Shown here: positions 46,270 through 57,382 of the stretch, piece by piece
How the letters are laid out: each line of letters opens with the position of its first letter
Position numbering within the stretch: the first letter of the stretch is position 1
DNA from: Escallonia rubra
Lineage: Eukaryota; Streptophyta; Magnoliopsida; Escalloniales; Escalloniaceae
Length of the DNA: 64,000 bases
Assembly: GCA_033065855.1 (NCBI GenBank)
Contig: JAVXUO010001132.1
Coordinates: forward strand, 330,109 to 394,108
Direction: 5' to 3'
Notes under the pieces: generated by a model
The model's database searches: none
Told to the model about the DNA's origin: nothing
Seen by the model: the letters and a program-made list of their open reading frames with translations, nothing else
Made by a program: the position numbers and the translations under genes

Positions 46270-48242
46270 CTATCAAGCCTTCCAAATGTTGTTTCTTCTG
46301 CACCTTTATTGCATATACGATCTGTTTAATTTTTTGTCTAGCATTATGCAGTTACGTTAATTGGGGCAAGCACGTTACATGTCGGGTCTTTCAAGTGCTA
46401 CGACTTTTTTGAGCTAACTCGCGTCATGCAGTGCAACATGCTCCCGTCGTCTAACCGACAAAAGCCCTAATGAAGCCATGGAGTATGAACATTGCTTCTA
46501 TTTTTATGTTAAAAATATAGTTGCACTTGTATGTTCATATGCTTCATTACTTTAAAAGATATATGTTCAATCACGTATTTTTCTTGTTGAAGGGCTTAAA
46601 CTGCGCCCATAAGCATCAACACTGATGTATAAACCGCGTCATAAGCGAGGAACAAATTCATAGCACCCTGCAACTTGAAGTCATACCTACGGTTTCTGTT
46701 ACAGCATCCTACCAACTTGACCTTACAAATCTGATGGTACTTTGGTCATACAGTGATCTCTATCAGTTGTGAAGTATTCACACAACATATTGAGCGCTAA
46801 GTCTATAGCGACGGAGGCATGCGCGCTGCCAATAACTAGTGAATCAGAACACCAACCTCTGCTGATAGACTTGATAATATGTCTGGTACAACTACAAGCT
46901 CAAGCTCACTCCTCGTACTCTAACTCCATATGCTTGTCCAGTTGAGCGGACAGATTATGGTCCTTTACATTTATATTGCTCACACAAGTCTTCTTGTGAC
47001 CATGCCTTACATATAGGCCGAGAAGCCATCTTTATATTCATGTTTTCTCGGACAGGGGGGCTTTATATCTTATGACATCATCAATATTACGGGCTTAATG
47101 CCATGTGCCCTCTCAGACAAGGGGGCTTCATAACAGCAGCCATATTACGGGCTCAATGCCCCGCACCTTCTCATTTAGCATCATGACAACAAGTACTCAT
47201 TACTTCGACCGCAACCCCCAAGGGCATTTATGTGAGTTTTACGCTCCATTAGCCCTCACGGGCGCGTACAAAAATTCTAAGTTCCATCAAACCCTCAAGG
47301 GTACTTACATGAGCTTTGTGTTCCATTAGCCCTCAAGGGCACGTACGAGAACTCTAAGTTTCATCAAACCCCCAAGGGTATTTACACGATCTTTGTGCTC
47401 CATTAGCCCTTAAGGGCGCTTGCGAGAACTCTAAGTTCCATCAAACCCCCAAGGGCATTTACATGAGCTTCGTGCTTACTCAGCCCTCAAAGGCACTTAC
47501 TAGAACTATACATTCCACTAGCCTCCAAGAGCGGTCCCTCAAACAATGAACACCTCCAAGGGTGACAGGATAGAGCTCAAGTTCTGTCCAACAGTATAGC
47601 TACAGCTCTAACCCGTGAAACGACAAAGCACTATGTGGGACTTCATCACCCCACCACTCGTCGTCAATTCAAATCCCAGCCAAGCGTGAGTGCAAGGCTT
47701 CTTTGTCAGCTCTTAGCTAACAATAAGAGTTAGCATCAAAATAAAATGCAAGCATGTTGTGGTCAGCCCAAGCTAAAGAACACACACTTACACAAAACAA
47801 ACACCCTCCAACGAATAGGTGAAAACTACAATGTCAAATGAAACCCCTCAAGGGGTCATTCAAACAGTTAGGCAAATATGTATAAGCACATGTAACAACT
47901 TGCATGCACAGCTTTGTGTCCTCTCCCCAGAGAGGCTACCATGGGCACACCCTCTAAAGGATCTCAAGATCCCATGATTCGTCTTCTCAAAAACGATTCT
48001 AAATAGCATGCTTGGGCAAAATTCTAAGACGTAGCTCTCAACAGCTATAAGTTCTACCACCCTACTTGCACAAAGTTCCATGGATTAAGCTCCCAAGAGT
48101 TAAGGTCCGAGCTCATGCAGTAGAAAAATATTATTTATCCCTACAAGCGGATGAAAGATCCCTTATGAATTTGATGTGTGTCTCAAGATACCTGGTATAA
48201 CTTCATCAGCCAAACATTTTGGCTAAGAAAGTAGGGGGCTTA

Positions 48243-48690
48243 TGATATAGCTCAAACATAAACTCCCAATAATTAGGGGATACCCGGCATTCCCAATCAA
48301 GCTGGGTCAAATTACAAAGTTGGTAATTACCTTATTGAGAAATAGGATTCTCAAAGGACCCTAACGGGATCCTCAAAGATGTTGACGTGATCCTCAAGAA
48401 TCCTAACGCGATCCTAACGATCTGGCCTCAAGGCTCAGTCGTCAGAATCTTAGACCTACTAGGATTCTCCTACCTACAGCTATATAAAAAGACTACCCAA
48501 GGTACGCAAACAACTACACACACAGACACACAATCTTTTCCTGCTTTCTCAAAGTTCTACCCTGTAGTTGTACTCTGACTTAAGTATCGGAGAGTTCTCC
48601 TCCTGGAACCTCATCTGGCGGTTACTCATTTTCTGTCTTGCAAATCATCATTCTCGGCTAGGGTTTCGAAAAATATTTTTAGCAGCAAAA
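48243..48690 (+). repeat. LTR of LARD-like element, copy C
   Basis: Matches 24773-25241 but without the small internal duplication seen there. TATA-like CTATATAAAAAG near 48479. Confidence 0.7.
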
Positions 48691-49821
48691 GATTTAGAAA
48701 GAAAAACGATGTCATAATTGATATAAATTTGTCTCATTTGTTGTGTTTGTATAAATCTATTATGACTAGTGAATAGATTATCAACAGAATATATTAGTTT
48801 TCATTATCGTTTTGGTAAACAAAATACGTGTTGCTCAAATCAAGGTTGTGGCAAAGTTGCAACTCCTCGTTTAGCGAGAAAATAACATCACTAATTAGAG
48901 ATAGTGACATTTTTGCATATTAAAAGAGTTGATTTTTCGCCACAATATCTTTGTCATTTAGTTTTGCGCATTTCAGTGTTAATATAGTGTTGAAAACAAT
49001 AAGTAAATTAAAGTCCACAATCGTGATGAATTTTAGACTTTACCACTAAGAATAAAATGGAAATATGGTGGTAAGGGACGTATGCTTTCGTTACAAGGGA
49101 TTGCATTGCTACTAGTACTGCTGTAGCAGTTTAGAGGGGGGAAATGTCGCTTGAAGTGTTTTATTACTCTTACTAAAATTTATAGCGACAAAGCACATTT
49201 AGCAACGCTTTAATGATAGAGGGTTCGTTTGCTACTTCTTAATTGATTACCTAGTGCTTGGCCTCCCTACGGACTATGAATAAACAAAACGTGCCAAAAA
49301 ACTCGACGGTAGGGAATATCTTTTGCGACCGACTACTTTTTGTTATCAATAAATTAAAGAAAGTGTTCACTGATAGCTAGCATGATACTCCTGCAATCTT
49401 TAAACATTTAAATCGGTAGTTAGGAAGTGCAGAAGGGTTTGTTCAACATTGGCAACTTGGCCCAATATTATCGGGTAACATCATGGGTTTATTTCAGGGC
49501 AGCTGCAGGAATGAGCCCTTGACGCTCGGTAGCTGAAATATAGGCGTGGTTGAAAACAAATCTTGACCATCGTCTTGATGCCTTTTCGCATGACGGCATC
49601 AATGCCTCCAAATTTCTAATCAGAAAATTGGTAAAGCCTATCCTTCAGGACGTCTAGTTGAGCAGATGAACTAACAAGTTCTCCTCCAGACTTCAAACCA
49701 ACCACAACCCATCAATCCCTTGGAACCTTTACCTTGTTATTCCCAATAAATAGCCATATGGCACTTCTTGTTCTTCCACAGCAAACGCAAGATTTTGTCA
49801 CACTCTTGTCAACAAGGAAAG
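48691..49821 (+). promoter_or_regulatory. conserved upstream region, copy C
   Basis: Counterpart of the spacers in A and B, with the same AATAAATAG box before the gene. Nothing else recognised. Confidence 0.5.
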
Positions 49822-50247
49822 ATGGCCTTATACTCCCATTCTTCCGTCCTTGCTTTGATCGTGTTTTTATCACTTACAAGCGTTCATATGAGCTTTGCAG
49901 CTCGTCAACTTCTGCAGATTGCCGGTTCTCCCCCGCTGCCAACACTTCCCATCATTCCAGCCATTCCTAAGGCCACGTTACCTCCATTACCGGCCATGCC
50001 AACACTGCCCACAGCCGTACTGCCACCGTTGCCAGCTACTTCTTTGCCAACGCTGCCAACTATTCCAGCGACTTTGCCAATGCCAACATTGCCACCTTTG
50101 CCAAGCACCCAAATTCCGTCTCTGCCAAATCCAACACTGCCAACCATGCCCACCATCCCAACCATCATCCCTTCGATTCCAAGCATTCCGACTACCCTGC
50201 CCAATATTCCGTTCTTCTCTCCACCTCCGTCAACCACCAGCCCATGA
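49822..50247 (+). CDS. secreted proline-rich protein, PELPK1-like, copy C
   Basis: 141 residues with the signal peptide of A and B. It differs from B by few residues (PIIPAIPKAT against PIIPAMPKAT, TLPMPTLPPLP against TLIKPTLPPLP) and is fully open. The Pro-rich frame is read in the same phase in all three copies, and differences keep the hydrophobic/Pro pattern, which suggests coding constraint. Predicted role is wall-associated, from family resemblance only. The antisense Gly/Val-rich frame is a shadow of the repeats. Confidence 0.85.
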   Translation: MALYSHSSVLALIVFLSLTSVHMSFAARQLLQIAGSPPLPTLPIIPAIPKATLPPLPAMPTLPTAVLPPLPATSLPTLPTIPATLPMPTLPPLPSTQIPSLPNPTLPTMPTIPTIIPSIPSIPTTLPNIPFFSPPPSTTSP

Positions 50248-50773
50248 GATGCCAGCGATTCCATGTATTCACATCATTTCCAGGGTTTTATCATTTCTCT
50301 AGATTGATTGTTATTGCTTGTATTAGTTCGAGTGGTGAGTTTTCATGTACCCCTGCATTGTAATATTGCTTATTATCGTTAGCGAGTGTTTGTTTGATGA
50401 ATTGGATTGTCTTATTTGAGGACTACTGGCTACTCCCAAATGGCATGCTTTGAATATGATCTTCATGTCTTGTTCCTAAGTCTACGTCTGTGGCCATTTC
50501 CCATGCAAAAGAGAGGGAGACCAATTTTTTGTCTTTTGAGTTTGCTTTGCCAGACTAGAATGTTGTGCTTTTATCCAGATTTTTTTGTCACCGATCATCA
50601 AGCCTTTTATCTTTTTTCATCTTCCGGAAGAAGTAGACAATAAAATGGGAGGCATTTAGAGTACTGCACTGGCGGGAAACCGTCGGTGATGGCACTTTGA
50701 TGCACATTTTTATTTTTTCTTAAGCAACTCGTATAAAATATATATATATAAAGAAAGAGAAGGTTACAGAGAG

Positions 50774-51109
50774 CTAGTTCCTTTCTTCTTCCAAAGACAA
50801 AAAGGGGAAGGAGGATGAAGGAGGAACTAGGCCAAAATAATTATTTACATCAGCCCATCTAACCAAATTAAGTGCCCATATGTTTTCAATTCTAGAAACT
50901 TTAGCAAAGGTCCAGTACTCAAGAGATTTCAGCTTCTCCTTTGTTTCTTCAACAGCAGCAAAGCTAGTCCAGCTTGGGGTAGAATTTGTGTTCTTCATCC
51001 AATCGATGATCACTGTCGCATCTCCTTCAAATATTACATGAGAACATATATTGGTTTGATAGCAAACAACTCTTTTGTGCAAATAACCACAATGCTTATA
51101 ACATGCCAC
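50774..51109 (-). pseudogene. RNase-H-like (RVT_3 type) fragment, copy C
   Basis: Twin of 27332-27667 with a few substitutions, open over 111 codons. Same motifs (EGDATVIIDWMKN, FAKVSRIENIWALNLVRWAD). Its openness in both copies reflects recent duplication rather than proven function. Confidence 0.55.
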
Positions 51110-52053
51110 TTTGTAAAAACTATTTTTATAGATATAATGGTCAAAATTAAATTGTAATGCTAATAATTACTACAAGGTTTAATAGTTAATCGTATCATTC
51201 TTTTGAATTTAATTGATTATATTCCGCAGGTGCGCATAGAAAAAAGTGTTGGTTCTATTTGTTTAACATAAGTTTTATAAAATTTACATGTTAGATGTAT
51301 ACTTTTCTGCATTGAGAAAGCTATAGTTGTTCTCAAACATTATAAGGTTTTTATTATATCTTCTAAATTTTATGAATGGAATATAATAGTTACACTTAAG
51401 TTTTAATGTTTACAATTACTTTCTAAATTATACTATAGCACTTACTAATTGACCTCGTTATTGTCGTCAATTTAGCTTTTGTCGTGGGTCCCATCAAAAA
51501 AAATGTGGCCTCTATTTTCTTTGCTATACAACAATGAAAATTTATGTTCTGTTACGAATTAATTGACTAATTATAGCAAATATATTTCAGTCATAACACC
51601 ATTTTCCTTTCCAAAGCTTCTATGTTAATTTTTTCAAGATTTATGTTTATTTTCAAGAGTGTGATTTTAAGGTTAAAATAGACAAAACTAACTCTTCAAA
51701 AGTTAGTGTATCGGTTGGGTAGAGTTTCAGAATAATATAAATTAGTTTTCAGATTTACATAAGGCTTACTTATAATATAGTGCTTGTTATTCTTGCAAAT
51801 TCAACAAAATCTCAAACTAAGGACCCATCCAAAATAATAATTGGAGACCTTTAGAGACATTTATATGTTTACTTTATTACTTTAGATCCTTTGAGGTAAC
51901 TATAGGATTAAGTATTTTATTAGTCTTGCAAATATAATTGATCACAAAACTATAGCACTTTTCTTGTCATGAGGTCCCATCAAAAAATGGCCTATCTACA
52001 GATACTTTTTGTTTTATATACAGATACTTTTTTATATACAGGTTTGTTGTCTG

Positions 52054-52816
52054 AGTTTTTTCCCTAAATAATATAAATTAAAAACTTAATAACATGTTTA
52101 CCCCATTTTCAAACTTATTTACCCGCATACCACATTTTGGGAAATCATGGTTCCAAACCGCGCCTTCTAAGTTGAAAACGTTCTTTGAAAACACGTTTTC
52201 AAATTGAAATTTTTTCCGTTTTAGCCTCATTTCTGAAAATCCAACAAAACTTAACAAAATAAAACAAACGGTTAAAAAAACAGGCGCGCTGTGAGTTCTC
52301 TTCTCTTTTTCCCTCCTTCGTCTTCCTTCCTTGTTCCTCCTTCATCAGCCCTTGCTCGCGGCTGGGCCACACCTGTGAGTTCTCTTCTCTATCCTTTCTT
52401 TCTGTTTTCTTCCAATTTACTTTTTGCTTCTGCGTCTTCCATTAACATCAGTGCTGGGTATTCCGATTTTCGGATTAGGGCAAAAGTTCAAGCTCATTGC
52501 GCAATTAGGGCAAAATTTGGGAGGTCCAGTCAAGCAACATCTGTGGATTCTCCCAATTTAGCAACGTGAGTCCTCCTCTCTGTTTTTCTTTGTACGAATT
52601 TTACAGGTTGTTACTGTCATGGTTATTGAAATTTGGATTTTGTTATTCAATTAGTTCCTGAGCTGGTATGGTGTAGGAGAAGATGGTTTGATAAGGTCTA
52701 TTGAAACGGGATCAATCTTAATTTTGGTTCTAAGTATAAGACCATGTGTATAGGATTCCTTATATGATATGCCCTGTGTGTGTAAGATGATAGGCAAGTG
52801 TGTTTTTTTATATATA
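52054..52816 (+). other. unassigned DNA right of copy C
   Basis: The pyrimidine-rich stretch at 52285-52420 with GTGAGTTCTC repeated (52290 and 52376) could be a 5' leader with donor-like sites. The frame 52291-52569 shows no protein-family features. No gene called. Confidence 0.35.
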
Positions 52817-52850
52817 CTAGTGGTTGTTCACGTGCGTTGCACGTGGATGG
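52817..52850 (-). mobile_element. 3' end of a third Helitron
   Basis: Complement reads hairpin CACGTGC-AAC-GCACGTG, then AACAACCACTAG with host T next (A52816 on the plus strand). The body would extend rightward; its 5' TC end was not found and may lie beyond the MULE-like element or outside the window. Confidence 0.7.
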
Positions 52851-54846
52851 TTTCTAAAGTAATTGGTAAGCAATTTATCAAATATAAAAATTGTCTCAAA
52901 ATATTGGTGATTCATAACAAAATATTGGTGATTGATAGAAAACTCAATAAAATACGTTGCTATATAGAGAAGTCTGAGATCCAGGAATTGGTAATCTGGG
53001 TTCATGCTTCATCAAGTTGACTAAGTCTTTCATTATACTGTATTAACTTAAGTCAAACACTCAAGATATTGCTATCAAAGTGTTGGTCCATAAATTAGAG
53101 TAAAAAACCTCAACGTAATAAGTAAATAACGAAAGGCAAACACTTACTTCATCCTTTGCGTGGAAGAGCTTTTCTCATCCCTCACAATCACATAGGAGCT
53201 TGTTACCGATTCAATATCAAAGCTAGTCAATAGTTGCCACTAGAGACCATCTCTTCTTTGCAGATTTGACTCCCTCAGCTTCCTTAAGATTACTAAGAAT
53301 GCTTGAAACCTCTGGTAGCAACTCTTACATAGTCCTCTCTTACTTTTTCCCCGATAAACTCAGTGGTATCTTCAGAATCTACAAAGGACATCGTTGGTAT
53401 CACTGTGGGCAAAGATTTCAAAAAAAAAAATCTTTGGCTGTATAACTTCTGTTATGTCTTCCTTTTTCATTGTGCAGCTTGTTACATTTATTTTTCTGTA
53501 AATCATAGCGCTGAACTTGTCATTGTTGGCCAGATTATCTATATGGATTCCTCTTATTATAAAAAATTAACATTAGGAATTAACTATAAAAGAGATTCAA
53601 TACTTTTTACTTCCACTTTATCCTTATGCGTGTTTAGTTACCCTTTCTTACTAATATATTTACATTTCTTGGAGCTCTTAGATTTAGTTCGGCTATATAT
53701 TACCTCCCAAAGCCAAACGATTGATGTGGTACAACAGCCATTTGCATACCGATTGGCTCACACTGCAATCACATATATCAGAATTTTCACTGCCTTAACC
53801 CCCACATAAGAGCAACCACTATTTTCAAGAGCATCATACCTAAACTCAGTCACTCACCTTACGCCTCAACCCCGCCGTTACTACCACCTTGGAAAAAGCT
53901 TGCGATTGTTGTTATGCCTTATTCTACAAATGCATCTCAAAGGAGGAACACTATAAACATGAAGCATATATTCTTTTAAACGGGAAGCAAGAGAATTGAA
54001 AAGGGACATATCACCTTTCTGTCCTTGGCTGAAGATATCTTCAGCGAGCTTGACATTATGTCGGTACATACTCTTTTGTTTAACCGCCAAAAAGGAAATT
54101 CATAAACAGATAGAATAGCTTAAGGACAAACTCTAATGACAGTTGAGTGATACACTAACCCCTCACTGGCTCTTCAATTGATTCTCTTAATCTCTAAACA
54201 TTTAAAATCCATCTCTAAGGAAACTCAAAAGAGTTTATGCGTGTGTATCACATAGAATACTCTTAATAGTAGTAACTCAATGGCTTCATTCTATTTCACC
54301 ATAACAGCAAGTCAAAGGTTTCTACTTTCTTACTAAATCATTATCATTTCTTTACATATCATTTATGAACTATGGTTTCTTGGAGAGCTCTCTCGCGAAT
54401 CTTAGTGATTGAGTTCAACAAAATATAACCACCTCCACCAAAACACCTAATGTCATAATCTCCTGTACATCAAAAGCATCATTCAACTAACCAAATGACC
54501 TGTAGATTTGGTCATCCTACTGTCACTTATCTCAGAATCTAAACTACCAAATCCCCCACGAAGACCAGCCACTGTCGTCAAGTGCACAAGCAATATGCAT
54601 ATCATCTTAGTTCAAATACAGCATCCATGCAGTTGCACCCACACATGCGTATACAGATGCATATACAAGTTTTGAATGACGAAAATGATCATGCAGCAAA
54701 GTATCCTCCAATGAACTCAGTATCCTATAGTCGTAGTGATGCCATAAGGTTGAACAATAGTTATGGAAAAAGTAAGCAAAAAAGGCACAAAATTCATAAC
54801 CTCGCTTTCTAAGTGTTACATGGCATGCACTTACAATTAGTGCTTC

Positions 54847-54848
<2 letters not shown>
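52851..54848. other. probable Helitron body with unassigned open pieces
   Basis: No recognised gene. The minus frame 53881-54090 (AVKQKSMYRHNVKLAEDIFS) and the plus frame 53363-53809 look more protein-like than average but match nothing I know. They could be exons captured by the Helitron whose 3' end is at 52817. Confidence 0.35.

Positions 54849-54906
<58 letters not shown>
54849..54906. repeat. (TA)n microsatellite, left of MULE-like element
   Basis: 29 TA units, abutting the terminal repeat at 54907. With 63231-63264 it is the probable target. Confidence 0.95.
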
Positions 54907-54913
<7 letters not shown>

Positions 54914-55844
54914 CGACCGGTGGGAGAAAAAAAAGTTCCCACCCATGCGATTGGCCCAAAACGGAAAAACCCAATCGCAAGACTTTCTTGCGGTTGGAAT
55001 TATTGAAAAAAATTCCCATCGCAAGAAAGTCTTGCATTGGAATTTTTAGGGCAAAAATCCCAATCGCAAGAAAGTCTTGCGATTGGGTTTGTCCTTTTTT
55101 TGTCCTTTTTTTTCTCCCCCTTCTCCCCCAGGTCAACAATCACGGCCTCATGGCCCCCACCCCTCCTCCCCCCCCCCCCACCCCTCCTCCGGTCAACCTT
55201 CCTCCCCCCCCCCTGGCCCCCACCCCTCCTTTCTTTATTTATTTGTCACTTAATTAGACAGTTTTTCACGAATTTATAAAAAATATCTAGAGCTAGATTT
55301 TCCCAAAGTACAAAAAAGAGACCCTAGTTATTTTTAAAAGATCTGTATCAGGTAAAAATTTCAGATTTTTCCAAATACTGGAGACGGGTAAACTGATACA
55401 CGCAACCTTGTAACTTTGCAGTGTAATTTAAAATATCAAGCTAACGCGATTTCGCGCAAAACTTTTTTGAGAACCCTAGGATGTTGGGAAGTTCCATTTC
55501 CCAGGAATTCGGGCCATTCCAAAGCCGTTAGCAATTTTTTTGCCGAACGGGCTTTTAAGCGCTCGATCCGGACACCGGTTCGGGATTTTTGGGCGAAAAA
55601 TCCGTAAAATACTTTTTAGATCAAGAATGAACTCAGGAAGCTTAAAATAACATTTTAAAGCAATTTTGAGATTTTTCCTGATGCCAGGGGCATTTTGGTA
55701 ATTTGTCACCCCGAGAGGGGTATTTTGGTAATTTTACGGTGTCAAGTTTTTCGAAGGACTTCTCAGTCCATAAATGTAAGCACAGCACCTGAAAGGCTGA
55801 TTTGAAGCCGATTCGCGGGGATTAAATGTCGCTAAAGGTGAAAA
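54907..55844 (+). repeat. left terminal inverted repeat of MULE-like element
   Basis: Contains three palindromes of about 27 bp (54971-54997, 55015-55040, 55060-55086; core CAATCGCAAGA-AAG-TCTTGCGATTG), a C-rich stretch (55140-55230), then the first 596-bp unit (55249-55844). Complement of 62269-63230. Confidence 0.88.
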
Positions 55845-56067
55845 CTTAATTAGACAGTTTTTCACGAATTTATAAAAAATAGCTAGAGCTAGATTTTGCC
55901 AAAGTGCAAACAAGAGACCCTGGTTATTTCTAAAAGATCCGTATCAGGTAAAAATTTCAGATTTTTCCAAACTCTGGAAACGGGTTAACTGATACGCACA
56001 ATCTTGTAACTTCGCAGTGTAATTTAAAATATCAAGCTAGCGCGATTTCGCGCGAAACTTTTTTGAG

Positions 56068-56371
56068 AAACAAGCTGGCTGTCTACAAGGGATACCAAAA
56101 CCCGCTGTAGACATGCGGCCATACAGGAGCGGTCGAGGTCCGAATTTTGAGGTGCCTGATGCCTTAAATTTGCTGAGCGACGAGGTGCAACAGTGGAATA
56201 CTTGGCAAGAAATGTATGGTAGCCTTGTATCGCTCAAGGACGACGGCACCAGTACTGAGGAGTACCTGCAGTGGTTTCTCAAGGTGACGCGCACGAGGGT
56301 GAATCGCCCTTCCCAAGTGAGGACCAAATCGTATGCGCCACGCGAGGTCTATGACCAGTTCTGGGCATTGA
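56068..56371 (+). pseudogene. duplicate of PMD exon 2 piece
   Basis: 304 bp identical by eye to 58521-58824 of the element's own gene (AAACAAGCTGG to GGGCATTGA). Open over its length but without start, splice site or the rest of the domain. Confidence 0.93.
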
Positions 56372-56628
56372 CCAGAGTCACCTCTTAATGTTTCTATTTC
56401 AGCAGAGCTTCTTTCTCCAAAGAACCCAGGCTGCTTAGGTTGAACCAACCTCACACCCTCGTTGATCAACATGAAAAGTACTGATGACATTGTTGGCCTT
56501 TCTTTTGGAAATTTTTGAACGCACAATAGACCAACTTGGACACATCTCACCACTTGAGATTCGACATATGTATCTTTCAGACAGGAATCCAGAAGCTCCA
56601 ATGCTTTGCCTTCACTCCACAACAGCCA
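56372..56628 (-). pseudogene. captured S-receptor-like kinase fragment
   Basis: The minus strand encodes the C-terminal lobe of a G-type lectin S-receptor-like Ser/Thr kinase: LLWSEGKALELLDSCL, VVRCVQVGLLCVQKFPKERP, TMSSVLFMLINE, QPKQPGFF. It lacks the catalytic core, signal peptide and lectin domains. It lies between two broken ends of the element's subterminal units, so it was acquired as filler or by transduplication and is not a working gene. Confidence 0.88.
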
Positions 56629-57150
56629 GGGGCATTTTGGTAATTTGTCACCCCGAGAGGGGTATTTTGGTAATTTTACGGTGTCAAGTTTTTCGAAGGA
56701 CTTCTCAGTCCATAAGTGTAAGCACAGCACCTGAAAGGCTGATTTGAAGCCGATTCGCGGGGATTAAATGTCGCTAAAGGTGAAAACTTAATTAGACAGT
56801 TTTTCACGAATTTATAAAAAATAGCTAGAGCTAGATTTTGCCAAAGTACAAACAAGAGACCCTGGTTATTTCTAAAAGATCCGTATCAGGTAAAAATTTC
56901 AGATTTTTCCAAACTCTGGAAACGGGTTAACTGATACGCACAATCTTGTAACTTCGCAGTGTAATTTAAAATATCAAGCTAGCGCGATTTCGCGCGAAAC
57001 TTTTTTGAGAACCCTAGGATGTTGGGAAGTTCCATTTCCCAGGAATTCGGGCCATTCCGAAGCCGTTACCAATTTTTTTGCCGAACGGGCTTTTAAGCGC
57101 TCGATCCGGACACCGGTTCGGGATTTTTGGGCGAAAAATCCAGTAAATCG

Positions 57151-57382
57151 GGGGGGGGGGGGATATTGCTAAATAACCACGTTGGTGCTAAATTTTAGGG
57201 AACTAGCGTTATTAAGCGTTCGAAGTGGTGGGAAGTGAGGAATGATTTTAATACATTAAAATAATGATTTAATGACTATTGCTAATGCGTTGGTAAGCTA
57301 GGTTAACGATTCAGTTACAGTTTTGGAATGTAAATATTATGGACGCTAAGTTGGTTTACGATTATATTTTGTTCTTACAGAT
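57151..57382 (+). promoter_or_regulatory. region upstream of the PMD-Ulp1 gene
   Basis: Starts with a run of 13 G. AT-rich, ending TTCTTACAG just before the candidate ATG at 57383, so part of it may be an intron with an upstream leader exon. Confidence 0.4.

Larger units (their letters stand above)
46225..52053 (+). repeat. triplicated segment, copy C
   Basis: 5.8 kb nearly identical to copy B, same orientation, about 23.5 kb away. It lacks the left LTR and most of the left interior. It keeps the unoccupied mariner target as TA (46256-46257). Confidence 0.92.
55845..57150 (+). repeat. inner copies of the 596-bp end unit (left), rearranged
   Basis: The second unit starts at 55845 and is replaced from 56068 to 56628 by a duplicated exon piece and a kinase fragment. 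It resumes at GCCAGGGGCATTTTGG. A third, partial unit starts at 56787 and ends near 57150, just before a G homopolymer (57151-57163). Confidence 0.85.

Noticed and set aside
52291-52569. 92-codon Ser/Pro/Leu-rich frame right of copy C
   Set aside because: Pyrimidine-rich leader-like DNA with repeated GTGAGT sites; no domain, so not called.
54607-55139. Tyr-Ile repeat frames across the TA tract (also 63063-63292)
   Set aside because: Translation of (TA)n; no coding meaning.
55476-55709. 77-codon frame TNYQNAPGIRKNLK... in the 596-bp units (repeated at 61808 and 62404)
   Set aside because: Open in several units, which briefly suggested a peptide, but it lies wholly in the non-coding end repeats, has no start context and is cut differently in each unit.
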